From positions 5,574,653-5,638,652 of the forward strand of contig JAJEKV010000061.1 of the NCBI GenBank assembly GCA_021234155.1: a stretch of DNA of 64,000 nucleotides, given 5' to 3'. Shown here one piece after another: positions 30,559-45,500 of the stretch; the first letter of the stretch is position 1; each line of letters opens with the position of its first letter. Under the pieces are notes generated by a model that made no database searches, was not told where the DNA came from, and saw nothing but the letters and a program-made list of their open reading frames with translations. Made by a program: the position numbers and the translations under genes. The DNA is from Isoetes taiwanensis (lineage: Eukaryota; Streptophyta; Lycopodiopsida; Isoetales; Isoetaceae).

Positions 30559-33500
30559 TGGCCAGAAGACCACTCGAACTCCAAGAAGCGCCAAAGTAGC
30601 TCACTTCCATCACACTCGTAGTCAATTGGCCTAGGATGTGCATGCGGGATACTGTCGTGGAGGGCGTGAGTGTTTCCTTCTTTCGCAAAACTGACCGTGT
30701 AACTTGCTCCCTAGGGTAATTTCGCCATTCCGGACGATTTGGCAGGGTTTATTTGCCATTCCGGAGCATCCTTGGTGCCCGAACGACAAAACAGTCTCGG
30801 TTTCTACAAGGCGACATCGGGGCGCCCGCCGGGTTTGACAAGTTCTCCGGACCGATCTGGAATCTTTTGGACCTTCAGAAGAGGGCCCCCCTCCGGAGGA
30901 TCCAACGGTCGGATAGGGGAACAGGGCTCCGGGAGGGTGGTCATTAGCGTCGGCCAGCCCTTGGGAGCCCGGGAAGGGCTGCCTCGGGAACTTTTTGATC
31001 CCGCCTCACGGGGTCCGGACTCTCCCCTCTTGTGGGATCCCCGCAAGGTCCCCAGCCTCGTTTGACTTGGGGAAGGGTGCGGCTCGGTTGCCTCCATAGC
31101 GGGCTGCCCGACCATTCTAATGCTAACCCTTTGACCTAGACCTTCTCCAAAAATTCCGAAATTGGGCGTGTCTTTTGGAGATGAATTAGGGATCCGCTGG
31201 CAAAACCGAATTTATTTTTCGTGCAATGCATTAATTGCGAATTCTGAATGTCTTGCCAGCACCAAAGCCCCCCAGACTTCTACTTGCCACATCGGGAGGA
31301 GGAAAGGCCCAAACTCCGCTCCGTCGTTTCCCCTTGCTCCGTATTCTACCGGCTGCTGCTTCTCGGCCAAGTCCCAAGTGCAACAGACCCGGGACTTCGG
31401 CCCCAAAACGTAAACCCTTCTAGAGCACGGCAACCCACGGGGTTTCGTTTGAGGCCCTCTCCTTGTAGATTCGGCCGGGACCTTCCATGCCGTGTCTTGA
31501 AGTGGAGTTGGGGTGTTGGCCTTGAGCCGGATCCTAAAATCCCTCCGGAGGTCTGCTTTTGCCCCAAATTTCCTCTCCCAAGGCCACGGGGGCCCGGGCG
31601 ACCTCCCCTCTCGGAATCGATCCTCGACTACGCCAATGGACTCGGAATGTTGACATTGCCACAGGGACCAAGTTCCGTGGCCGAAGACCACCCGAACTCC
31701 AAGAAGCGCCAAAGTAGCTCACTTCCATCACACTTTCGTAGTCAATTGGCCTAGGATGTGCATGCGGGATCTTGTCGTGGAGGCGTGAGTGTTTCCTTCT
31801 TTTCATAAAACCGGCCGTGTAACTTGCTCCCTAGGGTAATTTACGCCATTCGGACGATTTGGCGAGGTCTATTTGCCATTCCGAGAGCATCCCGGTGCCG
31901 AATCGACAAAACAATCTGCAGTTTCTACAAAGCCGACATCGGGGGGCCCAGCGGTTTGACAAGTTCTCCCGGACCGATCTGGAATCTTTTGGACCTTCCC
32001 AAGAAGGGCCCCGAGCGGAGGATCAACGGTCGGGATAGGGGAACCGGGCTCGGGAGGGTGGTCATTAGCGTCTTGCCCAGGGGGGCGCGGGAAGGGCTGC
32101 CTCGGGAACTTTTGGATCCCGCCTCCTCACGGTCCGACTCTCCCCTCTTGTGAGGGATCCCCTCGCAGGTCCCGGCCTCGTTTGACTTGGGGAAGGGTGC
32201 GGCTTCGGTTGCCCCAGCGGGCTGCCCCGACCGTTCTAATGCTAACCCTTTGACCTAGACCTTCTCAGAAAATTCCGAAAATTGGGCGTGTCTTTGGAGA
32301 TGAATTAGGGATCCCGGCAAAAACGGAATTTATTTTAGTGCAATGCATTAATTGCGAATTCTGAATGTCTTGCCCTTTGCCAAAAGCCCCCGACTTCTAC
32401 TTGCCACATCGGGAGGAGGAAAGGCCCAAACTCCGCTCCGTCGGTTCCCCTTGCTCCCGTATTCTCGGCTGCTGCTTCTCGGCCGGTCCCAAGTGCAGCA
32501 GACCCTAGGACTTCGGCCCCAAAGCGTAAACCCTTCTAGAGGCACGGCAACCCACGGGGTTTACGTTTGAGGAGGCCCTCTCCTTGTCGGTTAGTAGGGA
32601 CCTTGCTTGCGTGTCTTGAAGTGGAGTTGGGGTGTTGGCCTTGAGGCGGACCCTAAAATCCCCTCCGGGCTGCTTGCCCCAAATTTCCTCTCCCAAGGCC
32701 ACGGGGGGACGGGGCGACCTCCCCTCTCCGAATCGCGATCGACTCGCCAATGGACTCGAGCGTCGACATTGCCACAGGGACCAAGTTAAGTGGCGAAGAC
32801 CACCCGAACTCAAGAAGCGCCAAAGTAGCTCACTTCCATCACACTTTCGTAGTCAATTGGCCTAGGATGTGCATCACGGGATATCTTGTCGTGGAGGCGT
32901 GAGTGTTTCCTTCTTTTACGCCAAAACCGGCCGTGTAACTTGCTCCCTAGGGTAATTTAAGCCATTCCGGACGATTTGGCGGGGTCTATTTGCCATTCGA
33001 GACATCCCGGTGCGAGCGACAAAAGCGGTCACGGTTTCTACAAGGTAGACATCGGGGGCGCCCAGGGTTTGACAAGTTCTCGGACCCGATCTGGAATCTT
33101 TTGGACCTTCGAAGAGGGGCCTGAGCGGAGGATCAACGGTCGGATAGGGGAGCAGGGCTCGGGAGGGTGGTCATTAGCGTCTCGGCCAGGGGGCGGCCGC
33201 CGGGAAGGGCTGCCTCGGGAACTTTTTGGATCCCGCCTCACGGGGTCCGGACTCTCCCCTCTTGTGAGGGATCCCAAGGTCCTGGCCTCGTTTGACTTGG
33301 GGAAGGGTGCCAGCTCGGTTGCCACAGCGGGCTGCCGGCGGATTTCTAATGCTAACCCTTTGACCTAGACCTTCTCCCAAAATTCGAAAATTGGGCGTGT
33401 CTTTGGAGATGAATTAGGGATCCCGGCAAAAACCGGAATTTATTTTTGTGCAATGCATTAATTGCGAATTCTGAATGTCTTGCCAGCGCAAAAGCCCCGA

Positions 33501-36500
33501 CTTCTACTTGCCACATCGGGAGGAGGAAAGGCCCAAACTCCGCTCCGTCCGGTTCCCCTTGCTCCGTATTCTCCATTTGCTGCTTCGGCCGGTCCCAAGT
33601 GCAACAGACCAGGACTCGGCCCCAAAACGCGTAAACCCTTCTAGAGCACGGCAACCCACGGGGTTTTCGTTTGAGGCCCTCTCCTTGTCGGTCGGCGGGA
33701 CCTTGCGTGTCTTGAAGTGGGAGTTGGGGTGTTGGCCTTGAGCCTGACCCTAAAATCCCCTCCGGAGGCTGCTTGCCCCAAATTTCCTCTCCCCAAGGCC
33801 ACGGGGGCCGGACCGGCGACCTCCCCTCGGAATCGCGATCGACTCGCCAATGGACTCGAGCGTCGACATTGCCACAGGGACCAAGTTCCGTGGCGGAAGA
33901 CCACCCGAACTCCAAGAAGCGCCAAAGTAGCTCACTTCCATCACACTTTCGTAGTCAATTGGCCTAGGATGTGCATGCGGGATCTTGTCGTGGAGGCGTG
34001 AGTGTTTCCTTCTTTTAAAGCAAAACCGGCCAGGTGTAACTTGCTCCCTAGGGTAATTTACCGCCATTCGGACGATTTGGCGGGGTCTATTTGCCATTCG
34101 AGCATCCCCGGTGCCGAGCGACAAAAGCAGTCACGGTTTTCTACAAAGTAGACATCCGGGGCGCCCAGCGGTTTGACAAGTTCTCCCGGACCCGATCTGG
34201 AATCTTTTGGACCTTCGAAGAGGGGCCTGAGCGGAGGATCAGCGGTCGGATAGGGGCCAGGGCTCGGGGAGGGTGGTCATTAAGCGTCGACCAGGGGCCC
34301 GGCCGGGGAAGGGGCTGCCTCGGGGAACTTTTGGATCCAGCCTCACGGGGTCGGACTCTCCCCTCTTGTGAGGGATCCCTGCAAGGTCCTGGCCTCGTTT
34401 GACTTGGGGAAGGGTGCCGGCTTCGGTTGCCACCAGCGGGCTGCCCGGCCGTTCTAATCTAACCCTTTGACCTAGACCTTCTCCGAAAATTCGAAAATTG
34501 GGCGTGTCTTTGGAGATGAATTAGGGATCCCCGGCAAAAAACGAATTTATTTTTAATTGCAATGCATTAATTGCGAATTCTGAATGTCTTGCCAGCACAA
34601 AAGCCCCCCGACTTCTACTTGCCACATCGGAGGAGGAAGGGCCCAAACTCCGCTCCGTCCGGTTCCCCTTGCTCCGTATTCTCGGCTCTTTGCTTCTCCG
34701 GCCAGGTCCCAAGTGCAGCAGGGCCGGGACTCGGCCCCAAAACGTAAACCCTTCTAGAGCACGGCAGCCCACGGGGTTTCACGTTTGGAGGCCCTCTCCT
34801 TGTCGGTCGGCGGGACCTTGCGCCGTGTCTTGAAGTGGAGTTGGGGTGTTGGCCTTGAGCCTTGGACCCTAAAATCCCTCCGGGAGGCTGCTTGCCCCAA
34901 ATTTCCTCTCCCCCCAAGGCCACAGGGGCCGGACGGGGCGACCTCCCCTCTCGGGAATCGCGATCGACTCGCCAATGGACTCGGAGCGTCGACATTGCCA
35001 CAGGGACCAAGTTCGTGGCGAAGACCACCCGAACTCCAAGAAGCGCCAAAGTAGCTCACTTCCATCACACTCGTAGTCAATTGGCCTAGGATGTGCATGC
35101 GGGATCTTGTCGTGGAGGCGTGAGTGTTTCCTTCTTTCGCCAAAACCGGCCGTGTAACTTGCTCCCTAGGGTAATTTAAGCCATTCCGGACGATTTGGCG
35201 GGGTCTATTTGCCATTCGGAGCATCCCGGTGCGAGCGACAAAAGCAGTCTTGGTTTCTACAAAGCCGGCATCGGGGCCCCCGCGGTTTGACAAGTTCTCC
35301 CGGACCCGTCACGGAATCTTTTGGACCTTCGAAGAGGGGCCCACTGAGCGGAGGATCAGCGGTCGGATAGGGGAACCGGGCTCGGGAGGGTGGTCATTAG
35401 CGTCGCGACCCGGGGCGGCCGAGGGAGAGCTGCCTCGGGGAACTTTTGGATCCCGCCTCACGGGGTCCGGACTCTCCCCTCTTGTGAGGATCCCTGCAAA
35501 GGTCGGCCTCGTTTGACTTGGGGAAGGGTGCCCATTTCGGTTGCCACCTGCAGCGGGCTGCCCCGGCCGTTCTAATGCTAACCCTTTGACCTAGACCTTC
35601 TCGAAAATTCCGAAAATTGGGCGTGTCTTTGGAGATGAATTAGGGATCGGTGGCAAAAAGCAGGAATTTATTTTGGTGCAATGCATTAATTGCGAATTCT
35701 GAATGTCTTGCCACCAAAAGCCCCCGACTTCTACTTGCCACATCGGAGGAGGAAAGGCCCAAACTCCGCTCCGTCGGTTCCCCTTGCTCCGTATTCTCCG
35801 GCTGCTGCTTCGGCCCGGAGTCCCAAGTGCAACGGACGGGGACTTCGGCCCCAAAAACGTAAACCCTTCTAGAGCACGGCAGCCCACGGGGTTTACGTTT
35901 GGAGGCCCTCTCCTTGTCGGTCGGCGGGACCTTCTTGCGTGTCTTGAAGTGGAGTTGGGGTGTTGGCCTTGAGGCGGACCCTAAAATCCCTCCGGGCTGC
36001 TTGCCCCAAATTTCCTCTCCCAAGGCCACGGGGGCCGGGCCCAGGCGACCTCCCTCTCGGAATCGCGATCGACTCGCCAATGGACTCGAGCGTCGACATT
36101 GCCACTGGGGACCAAGTTCCGTGGCGGAAGACCACCCGAACTCAAGAAGCGCCAAAGTAGCTCACTTCCATCACACTCGTAGTCAATTGGCCTAGGATGT
36201 GCATGCGGGATCTTGTCGTGGATGGCGTGAGTGTTTCCTTCTTCGCCAAAACCGGCCCAGTGTAACTTGCTCCCTAGGGTAATTTAAGCCATTCGGACGA
36301 TTTGGCGGGGTCTATTTGCCATTCCGGACATCCCGGTGCGAGCGACAAAAGCAGTCACGGTTTCTACAAAGTAGACATCGGGGCCCCGTGGTTTGACAAA
36401 GTTCTCCCGGACCGATCTGGAATCTTTTGGACCTTCGAAGAGGGGCCCTGAATGGAGGATCCAGCGGTCGGATAGGGGAACCCGGGCTCGGGAGGGTGGT

Positions 36501-39500
36501 CATTAGCGTCTCAGCGACCAGGGGGCTGGCGCCGGGAAGGGCTGCCTCGGGAACTTTTGGATCCGCCTCACGGGGTCGGACTCTCCCCTCTTGTGAGGAT
36601 CCACGCAAGGTCACGGCCTCGTTTGACTTGGGGAAGGGTGCGGCTCGGTTGCCACAGCGGGCTGCCCGGACCGTTCTATCACTAACCCTTTGACCTAGAC
36701 CTTCTCAGAAAATTCCGAAAATTGGGCCGTGTCTTTGGAGATGAATTAGGGATCCATGGCAAAAAACCCTTTGAATTTATTTTTAGTGCAATGCATTAAT
36801 TGCGAATTTACGAATGTCTTGCCAGCAAAAGCCCCCCGACTTCTACTTGCCACATCGGGGAGGAGGAAAGGCCCAAACTCCGCTCCGTCGGTTCCCCTTG
36901 CTCCGTATTCTCCGAAACTTTGCTTCTTCGGCCCGGGTCCCAAGTGCAGCGGACCGGGGACTCGGCCCCAAAACGTAAACCCTTCTAGAGCACGGCAGCC
37001 CACGGGGTTTTACGTTTGAGGGCCCTCTCCTTGTCGGTCGGCGGGACCTTGCGCCTGTCTTGAAGTGGAGTTGGGGTGTTGGCCTTGAGCCTTGGACCCT
37101 AAAATCCCCTCAGGAGGCTGCTTGCCCCAAATTTCCTCTCCCCAAGGCCACGGGGGCCGGGCGGGCGACCTCCCTCTCGGGAATCGCGATCTGACTCGCC
37201 AATGGACTCGAGCGTCGACATTGCCACAGGGACCAAGTTCCGTGGCGAGAAGACCACCCGAACTCCAAGAAGCGCCAAAGTAGCTCACTTCCATCACACT
37301 TTCGTAGTCAATTGGCCTAGGATGTGCATGCGGGATCTCTTGTCGTGGAGGCGTGAGTGTTTCCTTCTTTACATAAAACCCGGCCGTGTAACTTGCTCCC
37401 TAGGGTAATTTAGCCATTCGGACGATTTGGCGGGTCTATTTGCCATTCGGACATCCCGGTGCGAGCGACAAAAGCAGTCTTGGTTTCTACAAAGGCGGAG
37501 CATCGGGGCGCCCATGGTTTGACAAGTTCTCGGGACCGATCTGGAATCTTTTGGACCTTCGAAGAGGGGCCCTGAGCGGAGGATCCAGCGGTCCGGATAG
37601 AGGCAGGGCTCGGGGAGGGTGGTCATTAAGCGTGCAGCCCGGGGCTGGCGGCGCGAGGGGAAGGGCTGCCTCGGGAACTTTTGGATCCGCCTCACGGGGT
37701 CGGACTCTCCCCCCCTCTTGTGAGGATCCTGCAAGGTCTGGCCTCGTTTGACTTGGGGAAGGGTGCGGCTTCGGTTGCCACAGCGGGCTGCCCCGACCGT
37801 TCTAATCTTAACCCTTTGACCTAGACCTTCTCCAGAAAATTCCGAAATTGGGCGTGTGTCTGGAGATGAATTAGGGATCCGGTGGCAAAAGCGGAATTTA
37901 TTTTCGTGCAATGCATTAATTGCGAATTCTGAATGTCTTGCCAGCACAAAAGCCCCCCGACTTCTACTTGCCACATCGGAGGAGGAAAGGCCCAAACTCC
38001 GCTCCGTCAGTTCCCCTTGCTCCGTATTCTCGGTTGCTGCTTCTCGGCCCGGTCCCAAGTGCAGCAGACCGGGGACTCGGCCCCAAAGCGTAAACCCTTC
38101 TAGAGCACGGCAGCCCACGGGGTTTCGTTTGGGAGGCCCTCTCCTTGTCGGTCGGTAGGGACCTTGCGCGGAGTGTCTTGAAGTGGAGTTGGGGTGTTGG
38201 CCTTGAGCGGACCCTAAAATCCCTCAGGAGGCTGCTTGCCCCAAATTTCCTCTCCCCAAGGCCACAGGGGCCGGACCAGGCGACCTCCCCTCTCGGAATC
38301 GCGATCGACTCGCCAATGGACTCGAGCGTCGACATTGCCACAGGGACCAAGTTCCGTGGCGAAAGACCACCCGAACTCCAAGAAGCGCCAAAGTAGCTCA
38401 CTTCCATCACACTTTCGTAGTCAATTGGCCTAGGATGTGCATGCGGGATCTTGTCGTGGATGGCGTGAGTGTTTCCTTCTTTATAAAACCGGCCAGGTGT
38501 AACTTGCTCCCTAGGGTAATTTTGCCATTCCGGACGATTTGGCGGGGGTCTATTTGCCATTCCGGAGCATCCCGTGCGAGCGACAAAAGCAGTCACGGTT
38601 TCTACAAAGTAGACATCGGGGGGCCCAGCGGTTTGACAAGTTCTCCCGGACCGATCTGGAATCTTTTGGACCTTCGAAGAGGGCCCACGAGCGGAGGATC
38701 CAACGGTCGGATAGGGGAGCAGGGCTCCGGGAGGTGGTCATTAAGCGTCGCGGCCGGGGGCTTGCTGCGGGGAAGAGGCTGCCTCGGGAACTTTTGGATC
38801 CCGCCTCACGGGGTCCGGACTCTCCCCTCTTGTGAGGGATCCACCCAAAGGTCCTGGCCTCGTTTGACTTGGGGAAGGGTGCGGCTCGGTTGCCACAGCG
38901 GGCTGCCCGACCCGTTCTATCTTAACCCTTTGACCTAGACCTTCTCAGAAAATTCCGAAAATTGGGCGTGTCTTTGGAGATGAATTAGGGATCCCGGCAA
39001 AAACCGAATTTATTTTAGTGCAATGCATTAATTGCGAATTCTGAATGTCTTGCCAGCACAAAAGTGCCCCGACTTCTACTTGCCACATCGGGGAGGAGGA
39101 AAGGCCCAAACTCCGCTCCGTCGGTTCCCCTTGCTCCGTATTCTCGGCTCTTTGCTTCGGCCCGGGTCCCAAGTGCAGCAGACCCAGGACTTCGGCCCCA
39201 AAAGCGTAAACCCTTCTAGAGCACGGCAACCCACGGGGTTTTCGTTTGGAGGCCCTCTCCTTGTCGGTCGGTAGGGACCTTCTTGGCAGTGTCTTGAAGT
39301 GGAGTTGGGGTGTTGGCCTTGAGCCTTGGACCCTAAAATCCCCTCGGAGGCTGCTTGCCCCAAATTTCCTCTCCCCAAGGCCCTAGGGGACGGGCCGGGC
39401 GACCTCCCTCTCGGAATCACGATCGACTCGCCAATGGACTCGAGCGTCGACATTGCCACAGGGACCAAGTTCCGTGGCGAGAAGACCACCCGAACTCAAG

Positions 39501-42500
39501 AAGCGCCAAAGTAGCTCACTTCCATCACACTTTCGTAGTCAATTGGCCTAGGATGTGCATGCGGGATCTTGTCGTGGAGGCGTGAGTGTTTCCTTCTTTT
39601 CGCCAAAACCGGCCAGTGTAACTTGCTCCCTAGGGTAATTTAGCCATTCCGGACGATTTGGCGGGGTCTATTTGCCATTCGGAGCATCCCGGTGCGAGCG
39701 ACAAAACAATCGCGGTTTCTACAAGGCCGACATCGGGGGGCCCCAGCGGTTTGACAAGTTCTCCCGGACCGTCACGGAATCTTTTGGACCTTCGAAGAGG
39801 GGCCCACGAGCGGAGGATCCAGCGGTCGGATAGGGGAACCCGGGCTCCGGGAGGGTGGTCATTAAGCGTCGCGACCCGGGGGCCCGGCTGCCGGGGAAGG
39901 GCTGCCTCGGGAACTTTTGGATCCGCCTCACGGGGTCGGACTCTCCCCTCTTGTGAGGGATCCCTGCAAGGTCCTGGCCTCGTTTGACTTGGGGAAGGGT
40001 GCCGGCTTCGGTTGCCACAGCGGGCTGCCCGGCCGTTCTAATGCTAACCCTTTGACCTAGACCTTCTCCGAAAATTCCGAAAAATTGGGCGTGTCTTTGG
40101 AGATGAATTAGGGATCCGGTGCAAAAAACCGAATTTATTTTTAGTGCAATGCATTAATTGCGAATTCTGAATGTCTTGCCAGCTGCAAAAGCCCCGACTT
40201 CTACTTGCCACATCGGGGAGGAGGAAAGGCCCAAACTCCGCTCCGTCCGGTTCCCCTTGCTCCGTATTCTCCGCAGCTGCTTCGGCCCGGTCCCAAGTGC
40301 AGCAGAGACCGGGGACTCGGCCCCAAAGCGTAAACCCTTCTAGAGCACGGCAGCCCACGGGGTTTTCACGTTTGGAGGCCCTCTCCTTGTCGGTCGGCCG
40401 GGACCTTGCGCCCGTGTCTTGAAGTGGAGTTGGGGTGTTGGCCTTGAGCGGACCCTAAAATCCCTCCCGAGGCTGCTTGCCCCAAATTTCCTCTCCCCAA
40501 GGCCACAGGGGCCGGACGGGCGACCTCCCTCTCGGGGCCTCACGATCTGACTCTGCCAATGGACTCGAGCGTCGACATTGCCACAGGGACCAAGTTCAAA
40601 GTGGCGAAGACCACCCGAACTCCAAGAAGCGCCAAAGTAGCTCACTTCCATCACACTTTCGTAGTCAATTGGCCTAGGATGTGCATGCGGGATCTTGTCG
40701 TGGAGGCGTGAGTGTTTCCTTCTTTAAAATAAAACCGGCCGTGTAACTTGCTCCCCTAGGGTAATTTAAGCCATTCGGACGATTTGGCGGGGTCTATTTG
40801 CCATTCCGGACATCCCGGTGCGACGACAAAGCAGTCACGGTTTCTACAAGGCCGACATCGGGGCGCCCTTGCGGTTTGACAAAGTTCTCCCGGACCGATC
40901 TGGAATCTTTTGGACCTTCGAAGAGGGGCCCTGAGCGGAGGATCAACGGTCCGGGATAGGGGCAGGGGCTCGGGAGGGTGGTCATTAAGCGTCGCGACCC
41001 GGGGGCTTATTGCCCGGGGAAAGGGCGCCTCGGGGAACTTTTTTGGATCCCGCCTCACGGGGTCCGGACTCTCCCCCTCTTGTGAGGGATCCTGCAAGGT
41101 CGGCCTCGTTTGACTTGGGGAAGGGTGCCGGCTTCGGTTGCCACCAGCGGGCTGCCCCGGCCCGTTCTAATCTTAACCCTTTGACCTAGACCTTCTCAGA
41201 AAATTCGAAAATTGGGCGTGTCTTGGAGATGAATTAGGGATCCCGGTGGCAAAAAAACGAATTTATTTTCGTGCAATGCATTAATTGCGAATTCTGAATG
41301 TCTTGCCAGCGCAAAAGCCCCCCGACTTCTACTTGCCACATCGGGGAGGAGGAAAGGCCCAAACTCCGCTCCGTCAATTCCCCTTGCTCCATATTCTCCG
41401 TGCTTTGCTTCGGCCCGGAGTCCCAAGTGCAGCAGGACCGGGGACTCGGCCCCAAAGCGTAAACCCTTCTAGAGCACGGCAGCCCACGGGGTTTCACGTT
41501 TGGGGAGGCCCTCTCCTTGTCCCGGTCCGGCGGGGACCTTGCCGGGTGTCTTGAAGTGGAGTTGGGGTGTTGGCCTTGAGCCAGCGGACCCTAAAATCCC
41601 TCCGGGAGGCTGCTTGCCCCAAATTTCCTCTCCCCAAGGCCACGGGGGCCGGACGGGCGACCTCCCTCTCTCCGGAATCGCGATCTGACTCTGCCAATGG
41701 ACTCGAGCGTTGACATTGCCACAGGGGACCAAGTTAAAGGTGGCGGAAGACCACCCGAACTCCAAGAAGCGCCAAAGTAGCTCACTTCCATCACACTCGT
41801 AGTCAATTGGCCTAGGATGTGCATCGCGGGATCTTGTCGTGGAGGGCGTGAGTGTTTCCTTCTTTTCATAAAACCGGCCAGGTGTAACTTGCTCCCTAGG
41901 GTAATTTCGCCATTCCCGACGATTTGGCGGGGTCTATTTGCCATTCGGAGCATCCCGGTGCGAGCGACAAAAGCGATCTCCGGTTTCTACAAGGTAGACA
42001 TCGGGGCGCCCAGCGGTTTGACAAGTTCTCGGGCCGATCTGGAATCTTTTGGACCTTCGAAGAGGGCCCCGAGCGGAGGATCAACGGTCGGATAGGGGAA
42101 CGAGGCTCAGGAGGGTGGTCGTTAAGCGTCTCGGCCGGGGGCGGCGCCCGGGAAGGGCTGCCTCGGGGAACTTTTGGATCCCGCCTCACGGGGTCGGACT
42201 CTCCCCTCTTGTGAGGATCCCCGCAAGGTCAGGCCTCGTTTGACTTGGGGAAGGGTGCCGGCTTCGGTTGCCACCTTGCAGCGGGCTGCCCCGGCCGTTC
42301 TAATGCTAACCCTTTGACCTAGACCTTCTCAGAAAATTCGAAGAATTGGGCGTGTCTTTGGAGATGAATTAGGGATCCCGCCAGCAAAAACCGGAATTTA
42401 TTTTTAGATGCAATGCATTAATTAATTAATTCTGAATGTCTTGCCAACGCAAAAGCCCCCCGACTTCTACTTGCCACATCGGGAGGGAGGAAAGGCCCAA

Positions 42501-45500
42501 ACTCAGCTCCGTCGGTTCCCTTGCTCCCGGTATTCTCGGCTGCTTCTCGGCCAGGTCCCAAGTGCAACAGACCAGGACTCGGCCCCAAAGCGTAAACCCT
42601 TCTAGAGCACGGCAACCCACGGGGTTTACGTTTGAGGCCCTCTCCTTGTCCGGTCGGTAGGGACCTTCTGTAGTGTCTTGAAGTGGAGTTGGGGTGTTGG
42701 CCCGGCCCGGACCCTAAAATCCCTCGGGAGGCTGCTTGCCCCAAATTTCCTCTCCCAAAGGCCACAGGGGCCGGGCCAGGCGACCTCCCCTCTCCGGAAT
42801 CGCGATCGACTCTGCCAATGGACTCGAGATGTCGACATTGCCACAGGGGACCAAGTTAAAGTGGCGAAGAAGACCACCCGAACTCAAGAAGCCAAAGTAG
42901 CTCACTTCCATCACACTTTCGTAGTCAATTGGCCTAGGATGTGCATGCGGGATCTTGTCGTGGAGGCGTGAGTGTTTCCTTCTTTATAAAACCGGCCAGG
43001 TGTAACTTGCTCCCTAGGGTAATTTAGCCATTCGGGACGATTTGGCGGGGTCTATTTGCCATTCGGAGCATCCCAGTGCGACGACAAAAGCAGTCTGCGG
43101 TTTCTACAAAGGCGACATCGGGGCGCCCAGTGGTTTGACAAGTTCTCGGGACCCGATCTGGAATCTTTTGGACCTTCGAAGGGGCCCCTAAGCGGAGGAT
43201 CAGCGGTCGGATAGAGGCAGGGCTCGGGAGGGTGGTCATTAAGCGTCAGACCAGGGGCTGCCGGGGAAGAGGCTGCCTCGGGAACTTTTGGATCCGCCTC
43301 ACGGGGTCGGACTCTCCCCTCTTGTGAGGGATCCCGCAAGGTCTGGCCTCGTTTGACTTGGGGAAGGGTGCGGCTTCGGTTGCCACAGCAGCGGGCTGCC
43401 CCGGCCGTTCTATCTAACCCTTTGACCTAGACCTTCTCCGAAAATTCGAAAAATTGGGCCGTGTCTTTGGAGATGAATTAGGGATCCGGGCAAAAACCGG
43501 AATTTATTTTAGGTGCAATGCATTAATTGCGAATTCTGAATGTCTTGCCAGCGCAAAAGCCCCCGACTTCTACTTGCCACATCGGGAGGAGGAAAGGCCC
43601 AAACTCCGCTCCGTCGGTTCCCCTTGCTCCGTATTCTCCGGCTCTTTGCTTCCGGCCGGTCCCAAGTGCAGCAGACCGGGACTCGGCCCCAAAACGTAAA
43701 CCCTTCTAGAGCACGGCAGCCCACGGGGTTTACGTTTGGAGGCCCCTCTCCTTGTCGGTCAGCCGGGACCTTGCGCGCGTGTCTTGAAGTGGAGTTGGGG
43801 TGTTGGCCTTGAGCGGGACCCTAAAATCCCCTCCGGGCTGCTTGCCCCAAATTTCCTCTCCCAAGGCCACGGGGCGGGCCAGGCGACCTCCCCTCTCGGA
43901 ATCGCGATCGACTCTGCCAATGGACTCGAGCGTCGACATTGCCACAGGGACCAAGTTCCGTGGCCAGAAGACCACCCGAACTCCAAGAAGCGCCAAAGTA
44001 GCTCACTTCCATCACACTTTCGTAGTCAATTGGCCTAGGATGTGCATGCGGGATCTTGTCGTGGAGGCGTGAGTGTTTCCTTCTTTCGCCAAAACCGGCC
44101 AGGTGTAACTTGCTCCCTAGGGTAATTTAAGCCATTCAGGACGATTTGGCGGGGTCTATTTGCCATTCAGGAGCATCCCGGGTGCGAGCGACAAAAGCAG
44201 TCACGGTTTCTACAAGGCCGACATCGGGGCCCCAGCGGTTTGACAAGTTCTCGGGGCCGATCTGGAATCTTTTGGACCTTCCCAAGAGGGGCCCCGAGCG
44301 GAGGATCAACGGTCCGGATAGGGGCAAGGGCTCCGGAGGGTGGTCGATAGCGTCGACCGGGGCGCCCGGGAAGAGCTGCCTGGGAACTTTTGGATCCCGC
44401 CTCACGGGGTCGGACTCTCCCCTCTTGTGAGGGATCCCTGCAAGGTCCTGGCCTCGTTTGACTTGGGGAAGGGTGCCAGCTCGGTTGCCCTGCAACGGGC
44501 TGCCCCGACCGTTCTAATGCTAACCCTTTGACCTAGACCTTCTCCGAAAATTCCGAAAATTGGGCGTGTGCTGGAGATGAATTAGGGATCCCGCTGGCAA
44601 AAACCCGAATTTATTTTCGTGCAATGCATTAATTGCGAATTTACGAATGTCTTGCCACTGCAAAAGCGCCCCCCGACTTCTACTTGCCACATCGGGAGGA
44701 GGAAAGGCCCAAACTCCGCTCCGTCAGTTCCCCTTGCTCCGTATTCTCGGCTGCTGCTTCTCGGCCAGGTCCCAAGTGCAACAGACCAGGACTCGGCCCC
44801 CAAAACGTAAACCCTTCTAGAGCCTGGCAACCCACAGGGTTTACGTTTCGGAGGCCCTCTCCTTGTCGGTCGGCGGGACCTTGCCCGGCGTGTCTTGAAG
44901 TGGAGTTGGGGTGTTGGCCTTGGCCGGACCCTAAAATCCCTCCGGGCTGCTTGCCCCAAATTTCCTCTCCCCAAGGCCACAGGGGCCGGACGGGCGACCT
45001 CCCTCTCGGAATCGCGATCGACTCGCCAATGGACTCGAGCGTCGACATTGCCACAGGGGACCAAGTTCCCGGCGAAGACCACCCGAACTCAAGAAGCGCC
45101 AAAGTAGCTCACTTCCATCACACTTTCGTGAGTCAATTGGCCTAGGATGTGCATGCGGGATCTTGTCGTGGAGGCGTGAGTGTTTCCTTCTTTAAAAAAC
45201 CCGCCAGTGTAACTTGCTCCCTAGGGTAATTTCGCCATTCGGACGATTTGGCGGGGTCTATTTGCCATTCGGAGCATCCCGGTGCGAGACGACAAAAGCA
45301 GTCGCGGTTTCTACAAAGGCGGACATCGGGGGGCGCCCAGCGGTTTGACAAGTTCTCGGACCGATCTGGAATCTTTTGGACCTTCGAAGGGGGCCTGAGC
45401 GGAGGATCCAGCGGTCGGATAGAGGCAGGGCTCGGGGGAGGTGGTCATTAGCGTCGTCGGCCCAGGGGGCTTGCTGCCGGAAGGGCTGCCTCGGGAACTT

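Noticed and set aside
37369-38118. 249-codon minus-strand frame and many 60-190-codon frames in the array
   Set aside because: The same frame is broken in neighbouring units and frames occur on both strands; GC-rich repeats give long chance frames.
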